Assembly (NCBI GenBank): GCA_001465935.1 | Contig: LNKV01000023.1 | Span: 558,001-622,000 of the forward strand | Source: Clarireedia homoeocarpa | Lineage: Eukaryota; Ascomycota; Leotiomycetes; Helotiales; Rutstroemiaceae | Direction of reading: 5' to 3' | DNA: 64,000 nucleotides | Shown here: positions 34,231-45,247 of the stretch, one piece after another | Numbering within the stretch: position 1 is the first letter of the stretch | How the letters are laid out: each line of letters starts with the position of its first letter | The notes under the pieces: generated by a model | What the model was told of the DNA's origin: nothing | What the model saw: only the letters and a program-made list of their open reading frames with translations | Database searches by the model: none | Program-made: the position numbers and the translations under genes

Positions 34231-35473
34231 TTATGAAACTTTCATCTTCAGTTCCTGCGATATCTCTTTGAAGTCTGTTTCAAACTGCTTCCATGCTTCC
34301 AGACCTTGCAAAAGATCCACCGATTCCAGCTCTCGTCCCTCGCTTCGAGCAATCACTAAGCCGGTACGAACAAGGTTTCTTATCTCTCGTCCGTTCACTG
34401 CCATTTCTCCAAGGGTTTTCAACATATCAGGGCTGAGCCACTCGGGTGCTTGGCCACAGTTGGCCCTAATGATTGTGCTGCTCCATAATTGGCGTCTAGC
34501 ATCCGCTGATAGGGGTTGGTATGCAATGGCAAGATGAATACGGGATCTAAAGGCAGAATCGATTGTCTCGACACGGTTCGTGGTAAGGAATAAGATGCCT
34601 TCATAGTACTCCAAGACCCGAAGAAGTGCTAACGAAGTAATTGGTCAGCTATATCATGGCAAATAATAGGGTACCCCACTTGAGACCAGCCAATTCCCCT
34701 CCAGGTTATCAATTGATCGTTCTTGCATGAAGACGTCAGCCTCGTCGAGCAAAATAATTGCATTCCATCTTGTGGCCAAGGAAAACAATTGCATCAACCG
34801 CTCTTCCTTCTCAGAACCATTCGCAGGACCGTAGACACCGAGCTCCCCAGAAGTGATTTTCAGGAGTGGACGCCGTCTGTGGTCCGCTATACTCTCTAGT
34901 ATCATCTTGTCAATGCTACTCATTTTCGTGTGTGGCGAAGAAGGCTTACCTGCCGTATAAGTTTTTCCCGATGACGGAGCGCAACGCTTCGACAATGTGC
35001 CGCGATTGAATGTCTAAAAATGTACGATTCGGCCTGTTGGATTGGTTGGAATGGAAATAGCGGGTCAATATAAGGCAGGCTCGATGACTCTTTCGCTTCG
35101 GAGGGACAATTCTTGATCTTGTACCCGCTCTTAAGAGAACTGATTCACCACTAGTATCGACCCGATCCTCATAAATATGCAGCTCGCACTCCTCTCCATC
35201 GCTTCCAGGATCCTCAGCGTGAGTGGTAAGTAGAGCGAGCTCTTCCTCCTGTGTTAGTTCCTTCTCTTCGTCGTGTTTTAATTCCTTCTCTTCGTCGTGT
35301 TTTAGTTCCTTCTCTTCCTCGTGAATGGAAACAACACTCTGAATTGATTCGGTCTGAATTGATTCAGTCTGAATTGACTGGTCGTCTTCATCTTCCCTAG
35401 TGGTCTTTTTTTCGTGTCGTTTAGATTTTCTGAATGGAAACCTGGATACGCCAAACCTCCTCCGCGATTTCAT
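34231..35473 (-). pseudogene. internally deleted AAA-ATPase (DUF7025-type) relic
   Basis: Minus strand. The upstream part (35473 to about 34960) is a charged N-terminus with Glu/Lys repeats, then YEDRVDTSGESVLLRAGT and LDIQSRHIVEALRSVIG, which match the N-terminal region of fungal AAA ATPases of this group. Directly after IVEALRSVIG, in another frame, comes SSGKTYTA, the end of a Walker A loop, then ESIADHRRRPLLKITSGELG, Walker B AIILLDEADVFM, and the C-terminal ILFLTTNRVETIDSAFRSRI. In intact relatives several hundred residues lie between the VIG motif and Walker A; here they are missing and the Walker A glycines are incomplete, with a frame change at the joint (about 34965-34985). Introns near 34888-34960 and 34621-34664 still have good sites. 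An ATPase with this gap should not bind ATP normally. Confidence 0.72.
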
Positions 35474-36561
35474 CTTGATTCTAAGAAAGGATATGTAACG
35501 CCGATAGAGCCGATGAAAGAAATCGGCCGTGGTAAGAAATTCAAAAAAATTACAAGAAATCGAAATAGGAGGAGGAGTATTTGGGTCATATGCGTAGATT
35601 ATATCTCTGCAGAATTGATACTATGTAGGTTGCGCTTTTAAGCCTACCGGGCGAGGAGACAATCATATCATAACCCCACCCACCCCCCATATTATTATTG
35701 CCTCATCTCGTTCTACTACCGCTTACAATGTTTGTTCGGCTGACACAGAAACAAGAATTCCGATTTCCAAGTACGTGATGCTCTTCAGTCAAAGCCTCAA
35801 TGCTGCGCAAATATGCATGTGCATCTGTTTAGTTTTGAATTTTCACATTTGTTATGCCATACGTTACGGCAAAAAGATGACGAGGCAGTCATGTATCATG
35901 GTAATCTAATGGCTATCTGGAGCTGCACGACGCGGCTGAGGTTTCTTTATGGGAGCAAATGGGAGTCATCCGGATGTGCATGCAACCAAGTCAAATCCAA
36001 TCGGTTATGGCCGCCCTAAATCTATGTTTCCAAAAAAAAATGAAGGATCTTTTGGGACCTTTTGGGAACTTCTGCGGCACAGAGACTTTCGCCCACTCAC
36101 AAGAGCCGCTTCAAGTTTAATATAAGCCTAGATGCGCCACGAACATGCGTGGTCATTTAACCGTTGACGCCCGAGAAGGCTGCAAGATGTCAATGTTACG
36201 ACACTGCTAGTGCCTCCTACAGAGGGTGGCTTGTTGGGGATTTTGGGAACTTTTGGGAACTTTTGGGGATTTTGGGGGATTTTTGGGAGCTTCGGGAACT
36301 TTTCAAATTCCATCCAAGAATCTCCTCGGCAAACAGCCTATCCTAATCGGTGTTATGGTTATAAAGGATATGCTACACATATTTATATCTTACGCTCTTC
36401 CAGTAACAGTCGTTTTCAAGCAGCATTTTCCTTTCAACATCATACCACATTCACAGTAACCTGCCCGTGGAGACCAGAGATAATCAAACAAAGTCTACCC
36501 GCCTAGTCTAGCATTGATACCGCTCAATTAGAGTATGGATTCCCATCATAATTTTATTTAG
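35474..36561. other. 1.1-kb spacer with TTTTGGGA repeats
   Basis: Divergent spacer between the AAA relic and the Clr5 gene. A block of TTTTGGGAAC/TTTTGGGGAT words sits at about 36238-36305 with related words near 36048-36072. No gene; a missing first exon of the Clr5 gene is probably hidden here. Confidence 0.5.
36238..36305. repeat. imperfect TTTTGGGAAC tandem repeat
   Basis: About six G/T-rich units (TTTTGGGAAC, TTTTGGGGAT, TTTTGGGGGA variants). The minus strand is A/C-rich. Confidence 0.75.
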
Positions 36562-38665
36562 GTCGACTGGAATAACCCAGGGGCTTCACATGGCCGAGAT
36601 TTCCTACAGCAGTTCGGAACGAACCAGAATACGGAAGTGGCATCTGCGTCATCTTCATTCAAGCCCTCATATCAGAATAGCAGCCAACAAGTTGGGGCTC
36701 ACCATGCACCGATACCCGAAGATACTTCAATGAAAGACATCGGCGTCGAGTATCAATCGGCGTTACCCAATCCTGTAGCCACAGCACAAAATGCATGGCT
36801 TCCTGGAGGAAAACATAGAAATCTCGACTGGAAAGCTCAAAAGGAAACAATCAGAAGCTTGTATATGGACGAAGACAAAACTTTGAAGGATACTATGGAC
36901 ATTATGAAGAATGCTCACTACTTTGATGCAACGTGAGTATTAAAACTCAACCTGTTTTAAGCGTTGGTTCCACTAACCTCCAAGAAGGCATAAACAATAC
37001 AAAAATAAATTTAAAGAATGGGGTTGGCAGAAGAACCTACCCTCCGAGACTGCTCGCTTCATGACAGAAAAAGCAAAACGCAGAAGGCAAACCGAGAATA
37101 AGGAGACCGTGTTCTCCTTCGGTGGGAAAGTGTGGAAGAATGACCACATTGAGAGAAGAGCTGCTAGGGCCAAAAAGAAGGCCAGCCTCGAAGATGACCT
37201 CGAAGGTTTGTGCCCAGAAACTTCCATGCTGTGTGATTGTCACATCTGAATACAAAAATATCGAACCTGTAGACTGACTAAGTCTTCAGAAGTATCTACA
37301 CCACACGGAGTCAGCTATAAGACACCCAAAGCAACATTTGATACTCCGCACTTAGAACACAGTGAAAGTGATTCTTCAAGTGATAACTCAAGTGATAACG
37401 TGGTTCAGATTTCGGACGATGGCGATGATACTGACTTTGAAAACATGTCTGGCTCCGGAGACAGCCCAGGTAATGATAAGATTGCTCTTACTTGGCAGGG
37501 CCATTCTATAAGTGATTTACAGGCACTATGGCATATCGCTTGTAACCATCGAGACGCTGGTGAGGTCAACGAGGCTGAAGGCGTTTTGCGAAAAGTTCTG
37601 CTAGGCATGGGCCATGTATCGGGCAAAACTAACGGCGAAACTGTGAAGGTCGCCCATAATCTCGCCGATCTGTACGCAACAACCGACAGGATTGGAGAAG
37701 CAATGACAGTGCTTGAGGAACTTATTGAAGCTCACGTCTACACATGGGGATGTGAGGATAAAAGGATGCAGGACAATGTCCTTCAAGCTGTGGGCTTTCT
37801 CAATACTTGGAACAGATCGGATGACGCAATGGCTCTTCTATCTCTGTCAAGGGAGGTGCTAGCTACATGTACTTCCCGCACCACGCCAAAGAATCGCAGG
37901 CGTGCAGGAGACAAGGGCAAGGGTATTCGAAGATCCACTACTAAAATACATGCCTCGCATCTATCTGAGGTCACTGATTCTGTTCTTCTCAAAAATGCAA
38001 CACCAGCCAGTATTGACAGTGCGCTCAGGGTTGTCCAGGCACGTTTCGCTGCCAAAGATCGCACTGCTATAAGCCTTCTCGTTGCAATGATATCGCAGTG
38101 TGAGGGTCGGCTGGATCTTTCGATACAGCAAATAAAAGCATATGCCGAACTTTTGATGCTCTACCAAAAATTGGACAAGGTAGAGGAAAACAGTTTTACC
38201 TTTCAAAAGGCATTCGCGACCCTGGATGCAGCGTGGGAAGCACACAACTGGTACCATGATGAGATTGAAAGCTTTGATTTCATGGAAGCAGCATTACAAC
38301 TCGTCGCCAATGCCCTGAAGTGTGGCTACAGACCGGAAGCAAGACGCATGTTTCTGGTGGCATCGGTAAAAGCAAGCGAAGTTTTTGGGTCCGATGACGA
38401 GCGAACAGTATGGGTGCATATCACGATTGGCCTCGTCTACCAAACTCATATGACATGGAACGACGCGGAAGAGTGGTTCGAACAGGCCCTCACAGCCGCA
38501 TATAGAAATAGAGAGTGGGGTCCGAAGGACGGAATCACAAGATCTCTCCAGACTGCCCTTGATCGTCACCATTTCTCATATGTTAGCGATAAAGGCAGAC
38601 CCTTCAAAACGGTGTTTGGTGTGTCAGGTCTCAAGATCATTCCCGGAAGACTGCATCTAGAGTAG
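36562..38665 (+). CDS. Clr5-domain protein with TPR-like C-terminus (5' end unresolved)
   Basis: Exons 36562-36932, 36988-37205 and 37290-38665 are in frame. The first listed exon begins after a good TTTATTTAG acceptor with VDWNNPGASHGRDFLQQFG; the in-frame ATG just upstream (36535) runs into a TAG at the acceptor, so the true start is in an unseen exon, or translation starts internally at 36730. The Clr5 domain (about HRNLDWKAQKETIRSLYMDE, KTLKDTMDIMKN, then HKQYKNKFKEWGWQKN) is a predicted DNA-binding module named from fission yeast Clr5, linked to heterochromatin. An acidic Ser-rich linker follows, then helical repeats (HNLADLYATTDRIGEAMTVL, AEEWFEQALTAAYRNREWG) resembling TPRs. Nuclear role is inferred from the family. 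Confidence 0.82.
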
Positions 38666-39559
38666 ACGGAACAATAAGCCCCTATGATTATTTATCCGCT
38701 CTATTTTCTCCCAGTTCTTTCCTCATGGCTGAGTCCTGAATTAATTCTCTACGCTCTCGGTTTTTGTCTTTCTTATTTGCTGTCAATTCCAGCTTCCTTT
38801 GATGCTACTGAAACAATATTCGATTATTCTCTCAGTGGCTTCATCTGATTTTCCATTCGTCTGCCATGGCTCATTGAACGTGAGACGTTCATGACGAGGG
38901 AATGAAGAATGAAAGGGCGGGGGAAGAGACACTAGCACCATTTGTAACACTATCTTAGCTGGAATATTAAATTTGTACTCATTCTCATGTTTTAAGCCGT
39001 CACCGCACTATCGATGCGAATAATATCATTAATTTAAGTCTGTCGCCCGGTCGTTCGGGTCCTCATACCCCCCAACTTCCCCCAGCTTCGTCGACCCCTC
39101 TCCGGTATGTGTTCGAGTTTGAGAAAGGTAAGGTAACTACCTTTTTCCTCCACACACTTGTGAGTCAAGTGATCAAGTTTTCTAAAAGGACAAAGTGGTC
39201 CAGGTATAGTCTTATATTGTACTCCTAGAGAGATGTGCCACACTTTCTCAAAACACTAGTATGGAGAATAAACGACGTCTCTCATTGGCTTGCCCGGTCC
39301 CGACGCCTAGCTCCGGACAGGGGTCCGGTCAAGCCACTAGAACATGTATGTACGGAAGTACGTCGGAAGCCATTAAACGACATATCATATTGGATTATCA
39401 ATCCCCAGAATTGATGAGTGATCCGCTCCGATCTATTCAGAATACAAGAGCGGTGGACTGGCATTGTTGTCAAATTCTCTTTCAATCTATCCACCAGTCC
39501 TTATGAGCAAGGCAAGATAGACTATCGAGACAGCAGCACCGTGATCAGAGACAACAGTC
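38666..39559. other. spacer without gene
   Basis: 0.9 kb between two plus-strand genes. CT-rich 5' part, no protein-like frames, no repeats. Confidence 0.55.
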
Positions 39560-40420
39560 ATGGGCTCAGTACTCCCACCAAAATCGAACTCCTATGGACC
39601 AGGATTCGTTGAACTCTCCCCAACAGTTTTCTACTGCCAAGTGTCTAATGGTTCAAAAAACTCTGGTACATCCACAACCACCAAAGCACCAGATCTAATC
39701 ATCCTCGCAGCATGGATGAACGCACTGCCAAAACATGTTGCCAAATATACTTCCACCTACCAGAAACTCTTCCCCTCCTCTCGCATCCTCGTGATCGTAA
39801 CGACCACCGCGCACATCCTTACCCAGCCTGAACACAAGCGCATCAAAGGCCTGGAACCAGCACTCTCTATCATCCAAGCCATCCAGCCGCAAGAAAAAGT
39901 CCTCTTGCATGCCTTCTCCAACGGCGGCGCATCAGCAATCTGGACTATCGCGCGTACGCATTACGCTCGCACGGGCAGGCGTTTGCCGATTTCCAAAACT
40001 GTACTCGATAGCACGCCTGGTAGTCAATCGTACGAAATCTCTCTGGCTGCATTTTCCGTAGCATTGCCGAAGAATACGATTGTGAGGGCAATGGGATCGC
40101 TGGTTTTGAGGGTTTTGCTAGGCATGTGGTATGTTTATTATTTGGTTACTCGCAGCGAAAAGTTCATAGATAAGATTCGCAATGGACTGAATGATACGCG
40201 GTTGTTTGACTTGGGCGTGGAGAGACTGTATATCTATAGTATGGCGGACAAGTTGGTTCCATGGGAGGCGGTGGAGGAGCATGCAAAGGATGCGGAGGGG
40301 TTGGGGGTCAAGGTAAGGACGGAGAAGTATAGGGAGAGTGGGCATTGTGCGCATTTGTTGAATGATGAGAAGAGGTATTGGAGTGCGGTTTTAGGGGTCT
40401 GGGAGTTGGGGAACTCGTAA
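39560..40420 (+). CDS. DUF829 (TMEM53-like) alpha/beta-hydrolase
   Basis: A single-exon gene of 286 residues starting MGSVLPPKSNSYGPGFVEL. It shows the DUF829/TMEM53 layout: PDLIILAAWMNALPKHVAKY at the first strand, the nucleophile elbow HAFSNGGASA (G-x-S-x-G variant F-S-N-G-G), VLDSTPGSQ, and C-terminal IYSMADKLVPWEAVEEHAK (acid Asp) with ESGHCAHL (His of the triad). A hydrophobic stretch (ALPKNTIVRAMGSLVLRVLL) may associate with membranes. Relatives sit at the nuclear envelope in animals; enzyme activity of the fungal proteins is not known. Catalytic Ser, Asp and His are all present. Confidence 0.88.
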   Translation: MGSVLPPKSNSYGPGFVELSPTVFYCQVSNGSKNSGTSTTTKAPDLIILAAWMNALPKHVAKYTSTYQKLFPSSRILVIVTTTAHILTQPEHKRIKGLEPALSIIQAIQPQEKVLLHAFSNGGASAIWTIARTHYARTGRRLPISKTVLDSTPGSQSYEISLAAFSVALPKNTIVRAMGSLVLRVLLGMWYVYYLVTRSEKFIDKIRNGLNDTRLFDLGVERLYIYSMADKLVPWEAVEEHAKDAEGLGVKVRTEKYRESGHCAHLLNDEKRYWSAVLGVWELGNS

Positions 40421-40816
40421 TGTCTGCTTCTGGTGTGTGATAGATGGGCTGGACTAGAATTGGCTGCCAATTGTGATGCTATAGATTAGAGGTTCGATTA
40501 CTGTGTACGAGAGGGCCGGTTTCAAGAGTAGTTATCAGATTGTGTTTCTTTCGGTCATAATGCATGTGCTACAGGAGGTGTGAGAGAGAAGTGGGAGCAA
40601 AGTATATTGTTTGAATAATATTTAAAAATCAAGACTAAGGCACAACGTTATGAAAAAGTAAAGCATGCCCCGCCGGCGATTTGAAAATGGACACCCCTAC
40701 CCTACCGCTAATCTTCTTCCATCAGTCGTTTAATCTCGACGATGTCTACCTACTCTCCCTACAAGATCTAAAAGTTATTTGGCGGATCTGGTATAAGCAG
40801 GTATAAGGGGGTTTAT
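40421..40816. other. convergent 3' spacer
   Basis: 396 bp between convergent genes, AT-rich, no gene seen. Confidence 0.55.
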
Positions 40817-41862
40817 CTAAATAGTCAAAGTCTCTTGTCGTTTCCACCAACTAACCTCTGAACTAGAAGGAGGGGAGTATGCACCATCGTAGTCGGCGGC
40901 AACTCGTAAATGGAATACGCTTCCCATACCCTTGCACTCTTTCGCTAGATGCTCCAATCTCGCAGCAGAGTTCTCATCAGGGTGGTAGTAAATACCTAGT
41001 TCGCGTAAACCGGGACAAACAGTTTTCTTCTTCGACAGTAAGGCAGGTAATTGACCTAGAATTTCTTCTACCAATTGATAAGACTCTATAATGAGCACCA
41101 GTATCTGCAAGCTGTGTGACAGTAGTTCGTAAAGTAATTCGTTCCTTTTGTCTCTTCCAGAACCGAGGAAGACACGGAAATCGGAACCTGAGAGGGCGCA
41201 ATCTACTTTGACTTCCTCAATACATGCAGAGGTAATAAGATCGAGTTTCAAAGTAATGCATCGTTGATGCAGGCTGAGTAGATGACTCCCTTGCCATAAA
41301 GATGGAACACATCTTTGGATAGACATGCATGCCTCTTCAACAGTCTTGTTCATAAGTGCCAGTATATCCCTTTGCAAGTTGACGGAATCTGCAAAGTCGT
41401 CCGTATCGGAGTAGCATACGGTACATACCTGAACACCACCACAATGACCGCTTACGCAAGCTGTGTGTACGAGGTACTTGCGCCAGCAGGCCACTTTCTC
41501 GGGTCCCTACCATGGTTCATATGAAAAATTATGGCGAGGCGTTTCACTTATCTTCCTAACTCTGGTCGTTTCATGATTGTGCGGATGAAGTTTCAAGACT
41601 GATCTTTCCGAACAAAAACTTCTGGTATCGGACCTAGAATATAGGAGAGGTTCAGTGATTGCATAAAGTGTTCTGCAGGTAGATGCTAAGTTCCTGAGAT
41701 CTACCGAGTTCTCATGTATTCCTTGGAGGTTTCCTTGTATCACCGGAATTCCGGGTTGCTATCCAGGTTGCCATTAGTCGTTTCGATGTCATTAGGGGCC
41801 TCTGTGATCATCTCCACAATCCACCGCTGGAGTTCGGTGGGCAAGGACTGAAGTTGTGTCAT
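40817..41862 (-). pseudogene. F-box-type gene, apparently frame-disrupted
   Basis: Minus strand. An ATG at 41862 opens MTQLQSLPTELQRWIVEMIT, the start of a fungal F-box motif, and the frame stops at a TGA about 115 nt later. In another frame comes VDLRNLASTCRTLYAITEPL with LYS, the second half of the same F-box. No GT-AG intron I could find joins the two in frame, so a small indel is likely. Downstream, a frame ending at 40817 encodes about 220 residues (NKTVEEACMSIQRCVPSLWQ, GLRELGIYYHPDEN, EVSWWKRQETLTI) typical of the leucine-rich, divergent tails of such proteins, again in a different frame. F-box proteins recruit substrates to SCF ubiquitin ligases. It may be a young pseudogene or have an unusual splice pattern. 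Confidence 0.6.
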
Positions 41863-42168
41863 CGTGCGATGTCCTAGCTCGGTTTCTGAAATTTCAAATG
41901 GTGTGGAAACATAAACACGAGCGATGTTGTACTTGGGGTGACCTAATACTTGGTCAGCTCTGTATTTTAATGTTGTTAAAAAACTAAGGAAGGGCTTTTA
42001 TAGACCTTGAATATGTTCTTCAGGTATTGATAGAGCAAGGAATTATTCAGATATGTGCTGTTCAACAGATACCGTTCATAAATGCAGTGGGTAGACTTAT
42101 ATAGTACTCTATTAACAGCATCTTTGTCGAGCGTATATACTAATTTATATCCCCTAATCATCTGGACA
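41863..42168. other. spacer upstream of the F-box relic
   Basis: 306 bp between the F-box start and the MFS stop codon (both minus strand). AT-rich, with a minus-strand open frame that is the read-on of the MFS last exon in a wrong frame. Nothing else seen. Confidence 0.5.
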
Positions 42169-44034
42169 TTATGTATTTCTATCTCCTTCAATCTCCGTGG
42201 GCTCTTCTTCTGTAGCACCATCGTGACCATGACCATCAAGTCTAATGAATATGGTCGATACCCCAGCTAAGAAGTAACACATCTAGACTCGGAGTTAGCA
42301 TCATAATATCGATAGAGTGCATAAAAAATACAAAAACAAACTTACAGCAGCAACGAAGAATGGTAATCCCCACCAAAAAGCCGGCAATCTCAATGTGGCT
42401 GCAAAAATATGCTGCAATGATGGATCATTGACTAAATGACCTAGATTTTCTAACACGGCAATCGATGCGTAAAGGGTGGCTTTCGAATCGGGGGGAATAT
42501 AGTAGGATATCAGGGATAGGGTCGAGACACGACTTCCGACTATGCTTCGTCAGTAAAAATAATGACAGCGAGAATAAGTAGGGGATTACTTGCAGCCTGC
42601 AGCAAAAATAGAAACACCTGCACATTGTTAGCATAATACTATCAAAATCTTAGGCAAAATTAATCAACTGACCAAATGGCAACCACTTCTTCTCCGGAGC
42701 AAAACCAATCAACAGGCTTCCCAATAACAACATTCCCACGCTAATTCTCACAAGCGCAAGATCAATACTCTCTGGTCGAACGCCAAATTGCTCCCTGATC
42801 CAAGCCGTGGCTTTAGGAATCAAGAAAAGAAAGAGAAAGATATTTATGATCGCCGTCTCAGTGTAATAGAGAGAGCCTTTCGATATGGATGTGCCAAAAC
42901 GAAGAGACGAATACTGGATTAGGACATTGAGAGTTGTGTAGCGTAGAGTTCCCACGAGGAAGACCGGAATGCTAAAGAGAACCTGTGGGCATGACACAGC
43001 CTGAATTAGAGAGGATGCAATGCTGGGTTTGATGGTGGTTGGAGACGATAGGCTTCTTATTTGCGTTTCACCTGGATTTTGAGAACTCGGCATCGCCCAG
43101 AGCACCAGCAGTCCCAAGGCTACAGAACCCAAGGCCATACCGCACGGTATCCATGGTGAGATATCGGTGGTAATAGATGCTATGTATGATGCCACTAGTT
43201 CCGCGACGTAGAATGCAGAGAATATGTAATAAAATGCGTAGCTCCTGTGTTGGTTTAATGGAATGAATACTATTTAAGCTGCGAGTAAGAAATACTTACC
43301 TCTTCTTTTCAGGAATGGCCGCAGATGCCTGAGCCCACATAAAAGCTGCTGCTGAATAAAGACCTCCTCCACATAAGAGAAACAGGGAAGATAGCCAAAC
43401 AAGCTGAAGTGGAAAGATTTTGGGCAATGCACCTTATCATTCTTGTTAGCAAGAATTGGGTTGGAACATGAAACATAGACATACAAACAATAAAGATCTC
43501 AACCATAGAAGCTGCGACACCTATTAATGATAGAGCCATGATACTTTTCCTTCCATATCTATCCCCCAAATTCCCAATCGGTATCGCAACAAGTAGAACT
43601 ATTAGTCATAAGTCATTAGCCACTCCAATCTTCCCACCATCCTCCCCATCTCTTGAAAACATACCAGGCAGTGTATCTCCTGCTCCTTTCCACCCCCTAA
43701 CCGTCGCTAAAGGCCCCTGTACTTCGGGAATCTTACACCATTCCTCCTGAACACCGGCGGCCGGGAAATCATAATAATTTAGACAGAGCGATTGCTCAAA
43801 GAGTTTGATCAATGGAGCTACGAGGACTATTTCGCTGAAGGCCAGAAGGAAATGTAGGGCCATAAATGTAATGATTGTGGCCGAGAGGGAGGGAGAAGGG
43901 GATAAGGATGCAGGAGTGGAGGTTGGAGCATCCTCATCTTGGTGGGGTAGGAGGGAGGAAGTTTCGCACGGGGAAGGGATATGAGTGGGTGTGAGCACCG
44001 ATGAGGAGGGTGAAGATGGTGGGTTTGTATGCAT
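42169..44034 (-). CDS. major facilitator superfamily transporter
   Basis: Minus-strand gene with six or so introns starting MHTNPPSSPSSSVLTPTHIP, a cytosolic N-terminus. TM1 is TFMALHFLLAFSEIVLVAPL. Signature motif A between TM2 and TM3 is GNLGDRYGRKS. Further helices include SIMALSLIGVAASMVEIFIV, PLQLVWLSSLFLLCGGGLYS, SYAFYYIFSAFYVAELVASY, MALGSVALGLLVLWAMP, VLFSIPVFLVGTLRYTTLNV, TAIINIFLFLFLIP and LVRISVGMLLLGSLLIGFAP. The last exon (acceptor CTAG then ATGTGTTACTTC) finishes TM12 with MCYFLAGVSTIFIRLDG and a short acidic tail. A 55-residue loop with two Cys lies between TM1 and TM2, expected outside. Substrate is unknown. It is divergent from Hikeshi over 427 bp. Confidence 0.85.
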
Positions 44035-44461
44035 ATCGTGAATTATGGTAGTGATGATCGAGTGAGGATAGAAGTGGCTGGTGATGATTAGAGATGATTA
44101 GTAGTGAGATGAATGTATTACTAAGCAATTTATGGTGGTTGTATATCAACTGGCTCACCTTGTGTTTTGGTCCCAAGTACGAAGTAACACACTCGTAATT
44201 CGTTAGACGAAAGGGGCAAGGAATTAGTCTAGACAGCAACGCCCTAGCCGAGCCCATAAGCCGCAGTAGCACAACCCCACCAAAACGGTCAACCCCACCA
44301 AAACGGTCAGCCCCACCAAAAATCTAGACTTAACCAGAAGCTTCTCCATGATGTTATATACCGAACCAAAAAAAATAAAGTGTTAATTCTACGACCACAG
44401 TGGCTTCAATTCCCTATCTATTTGGCACACGTATCGTTGTAGAGACGAAAGACTGCGAATA
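44035..44461. promoter_or_regulatory. divergent promoter region MFS/Hikeshi
   Basis: 427 bp between two divergent start codons. It contains an 18-bp tandem repeat (44273-44321), close to the middle. Promoter function is inferred from orientation. Confidence 0.5.
44273..44321. repeat. 18-bp tandem repeat AACCCCACCAAAACGGTC, 2.7 copies
   Basis: Two perfect units and a third of which the first 13 bases match with one change. It lies within a divergent promoter region, so a repeated regulator-binding site is possible. Confidence 0.88.
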
Positions 44462-45247
44462 ATGGAGCAACCCGCATCTATCCCCCAGCTCTTCGGCATG
44501 TAAGTCCGCTTCTCTCGTACCTACCCTATCCCAGCTCTTCTCCGCAACGACCAACTAACATATCTCTTCAATCACAGTATCCCCACCGGTCTCCCCCCTA
44601 TAACCACCCCAACCGCTGCACCCACCCCCACCTCCTTCGCCTACACCCTCCCACCCCGCACTCCCCCCTACCACCATATCTGCGTATTTCTTCTCCCCGG
44701 CATCACCCTCCCCCCCGACACCGCCGCCGCAGTATACATCTCCCTCCCCAGCCCCAGCATCAATCCCGCCGCTGCCGTACCCACACCCAACTTCAAATTC
44801 CTCGGCGGCATCGGCCCCGGCAAAGAAAGCGCCATCTTCAAGATCAACACCCCCTCACCCAACACCAATGCTGGCGCAGAAATAGACATGGACGCCATCT
44901 CCCCGCTCTCTACACAACCCAGCGAAATCACCATCGGAATCTCCATCGAATCCGCATCCAGCGTCGCCGCACAAATGGCAGCTCTCCCCTCCTCCTCTCA
45001 CAACAACAACACATCCTCACCGTCCTCCTCTCAGCAACTCGTTCTAAGCCGGCAGCAGCCGCCCACGCTGCTACTCGCGCAGCGCATCATAAAAAATGCA
45101 TTCAATTTCCTCGCGAGCTTTAGCGGGAATATGGAGAATGGGGTGGAGGTGGTGCCGCTGAAGGCGTTTGAGGAGTGGTGGAGGAAATTTGAGGGGAGGG
45201 TGAAGAATGATCCAGGGTTTTTGGAGAGGGGGGGTGATGGTGATTAG
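44462..45247 (+). CDS. Hikeshi/OPI10 family Hsp70 nuclear import factor
   Basis: Two exons (44462-44499, 44578-45247) give 235 residues. The N-terminus MEQPASIPQLFGIIPTGLPP leads to the family features ICVFLLPGITLPPDTAAAVY, FKFLGGIGPGKESAIFKI and ITIGISIES, with the C-terminal LAQRIIKNAFNFLASFSG and VPLKAFEEWWRKFEGRVKND. Hikeshi carries ATP-bound Hsp70 through FG nucleoporins into the nucleus during heat stress; the yeast homologue Opi10 was found through inositol regulation. A Ser/Asn-rich loop (SSSHNNNTSSPSSSQQ) is inserted in the middle. Base composition changes from C-rich to G-rich along the exon. Firm family call. Confidence 0.92.
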
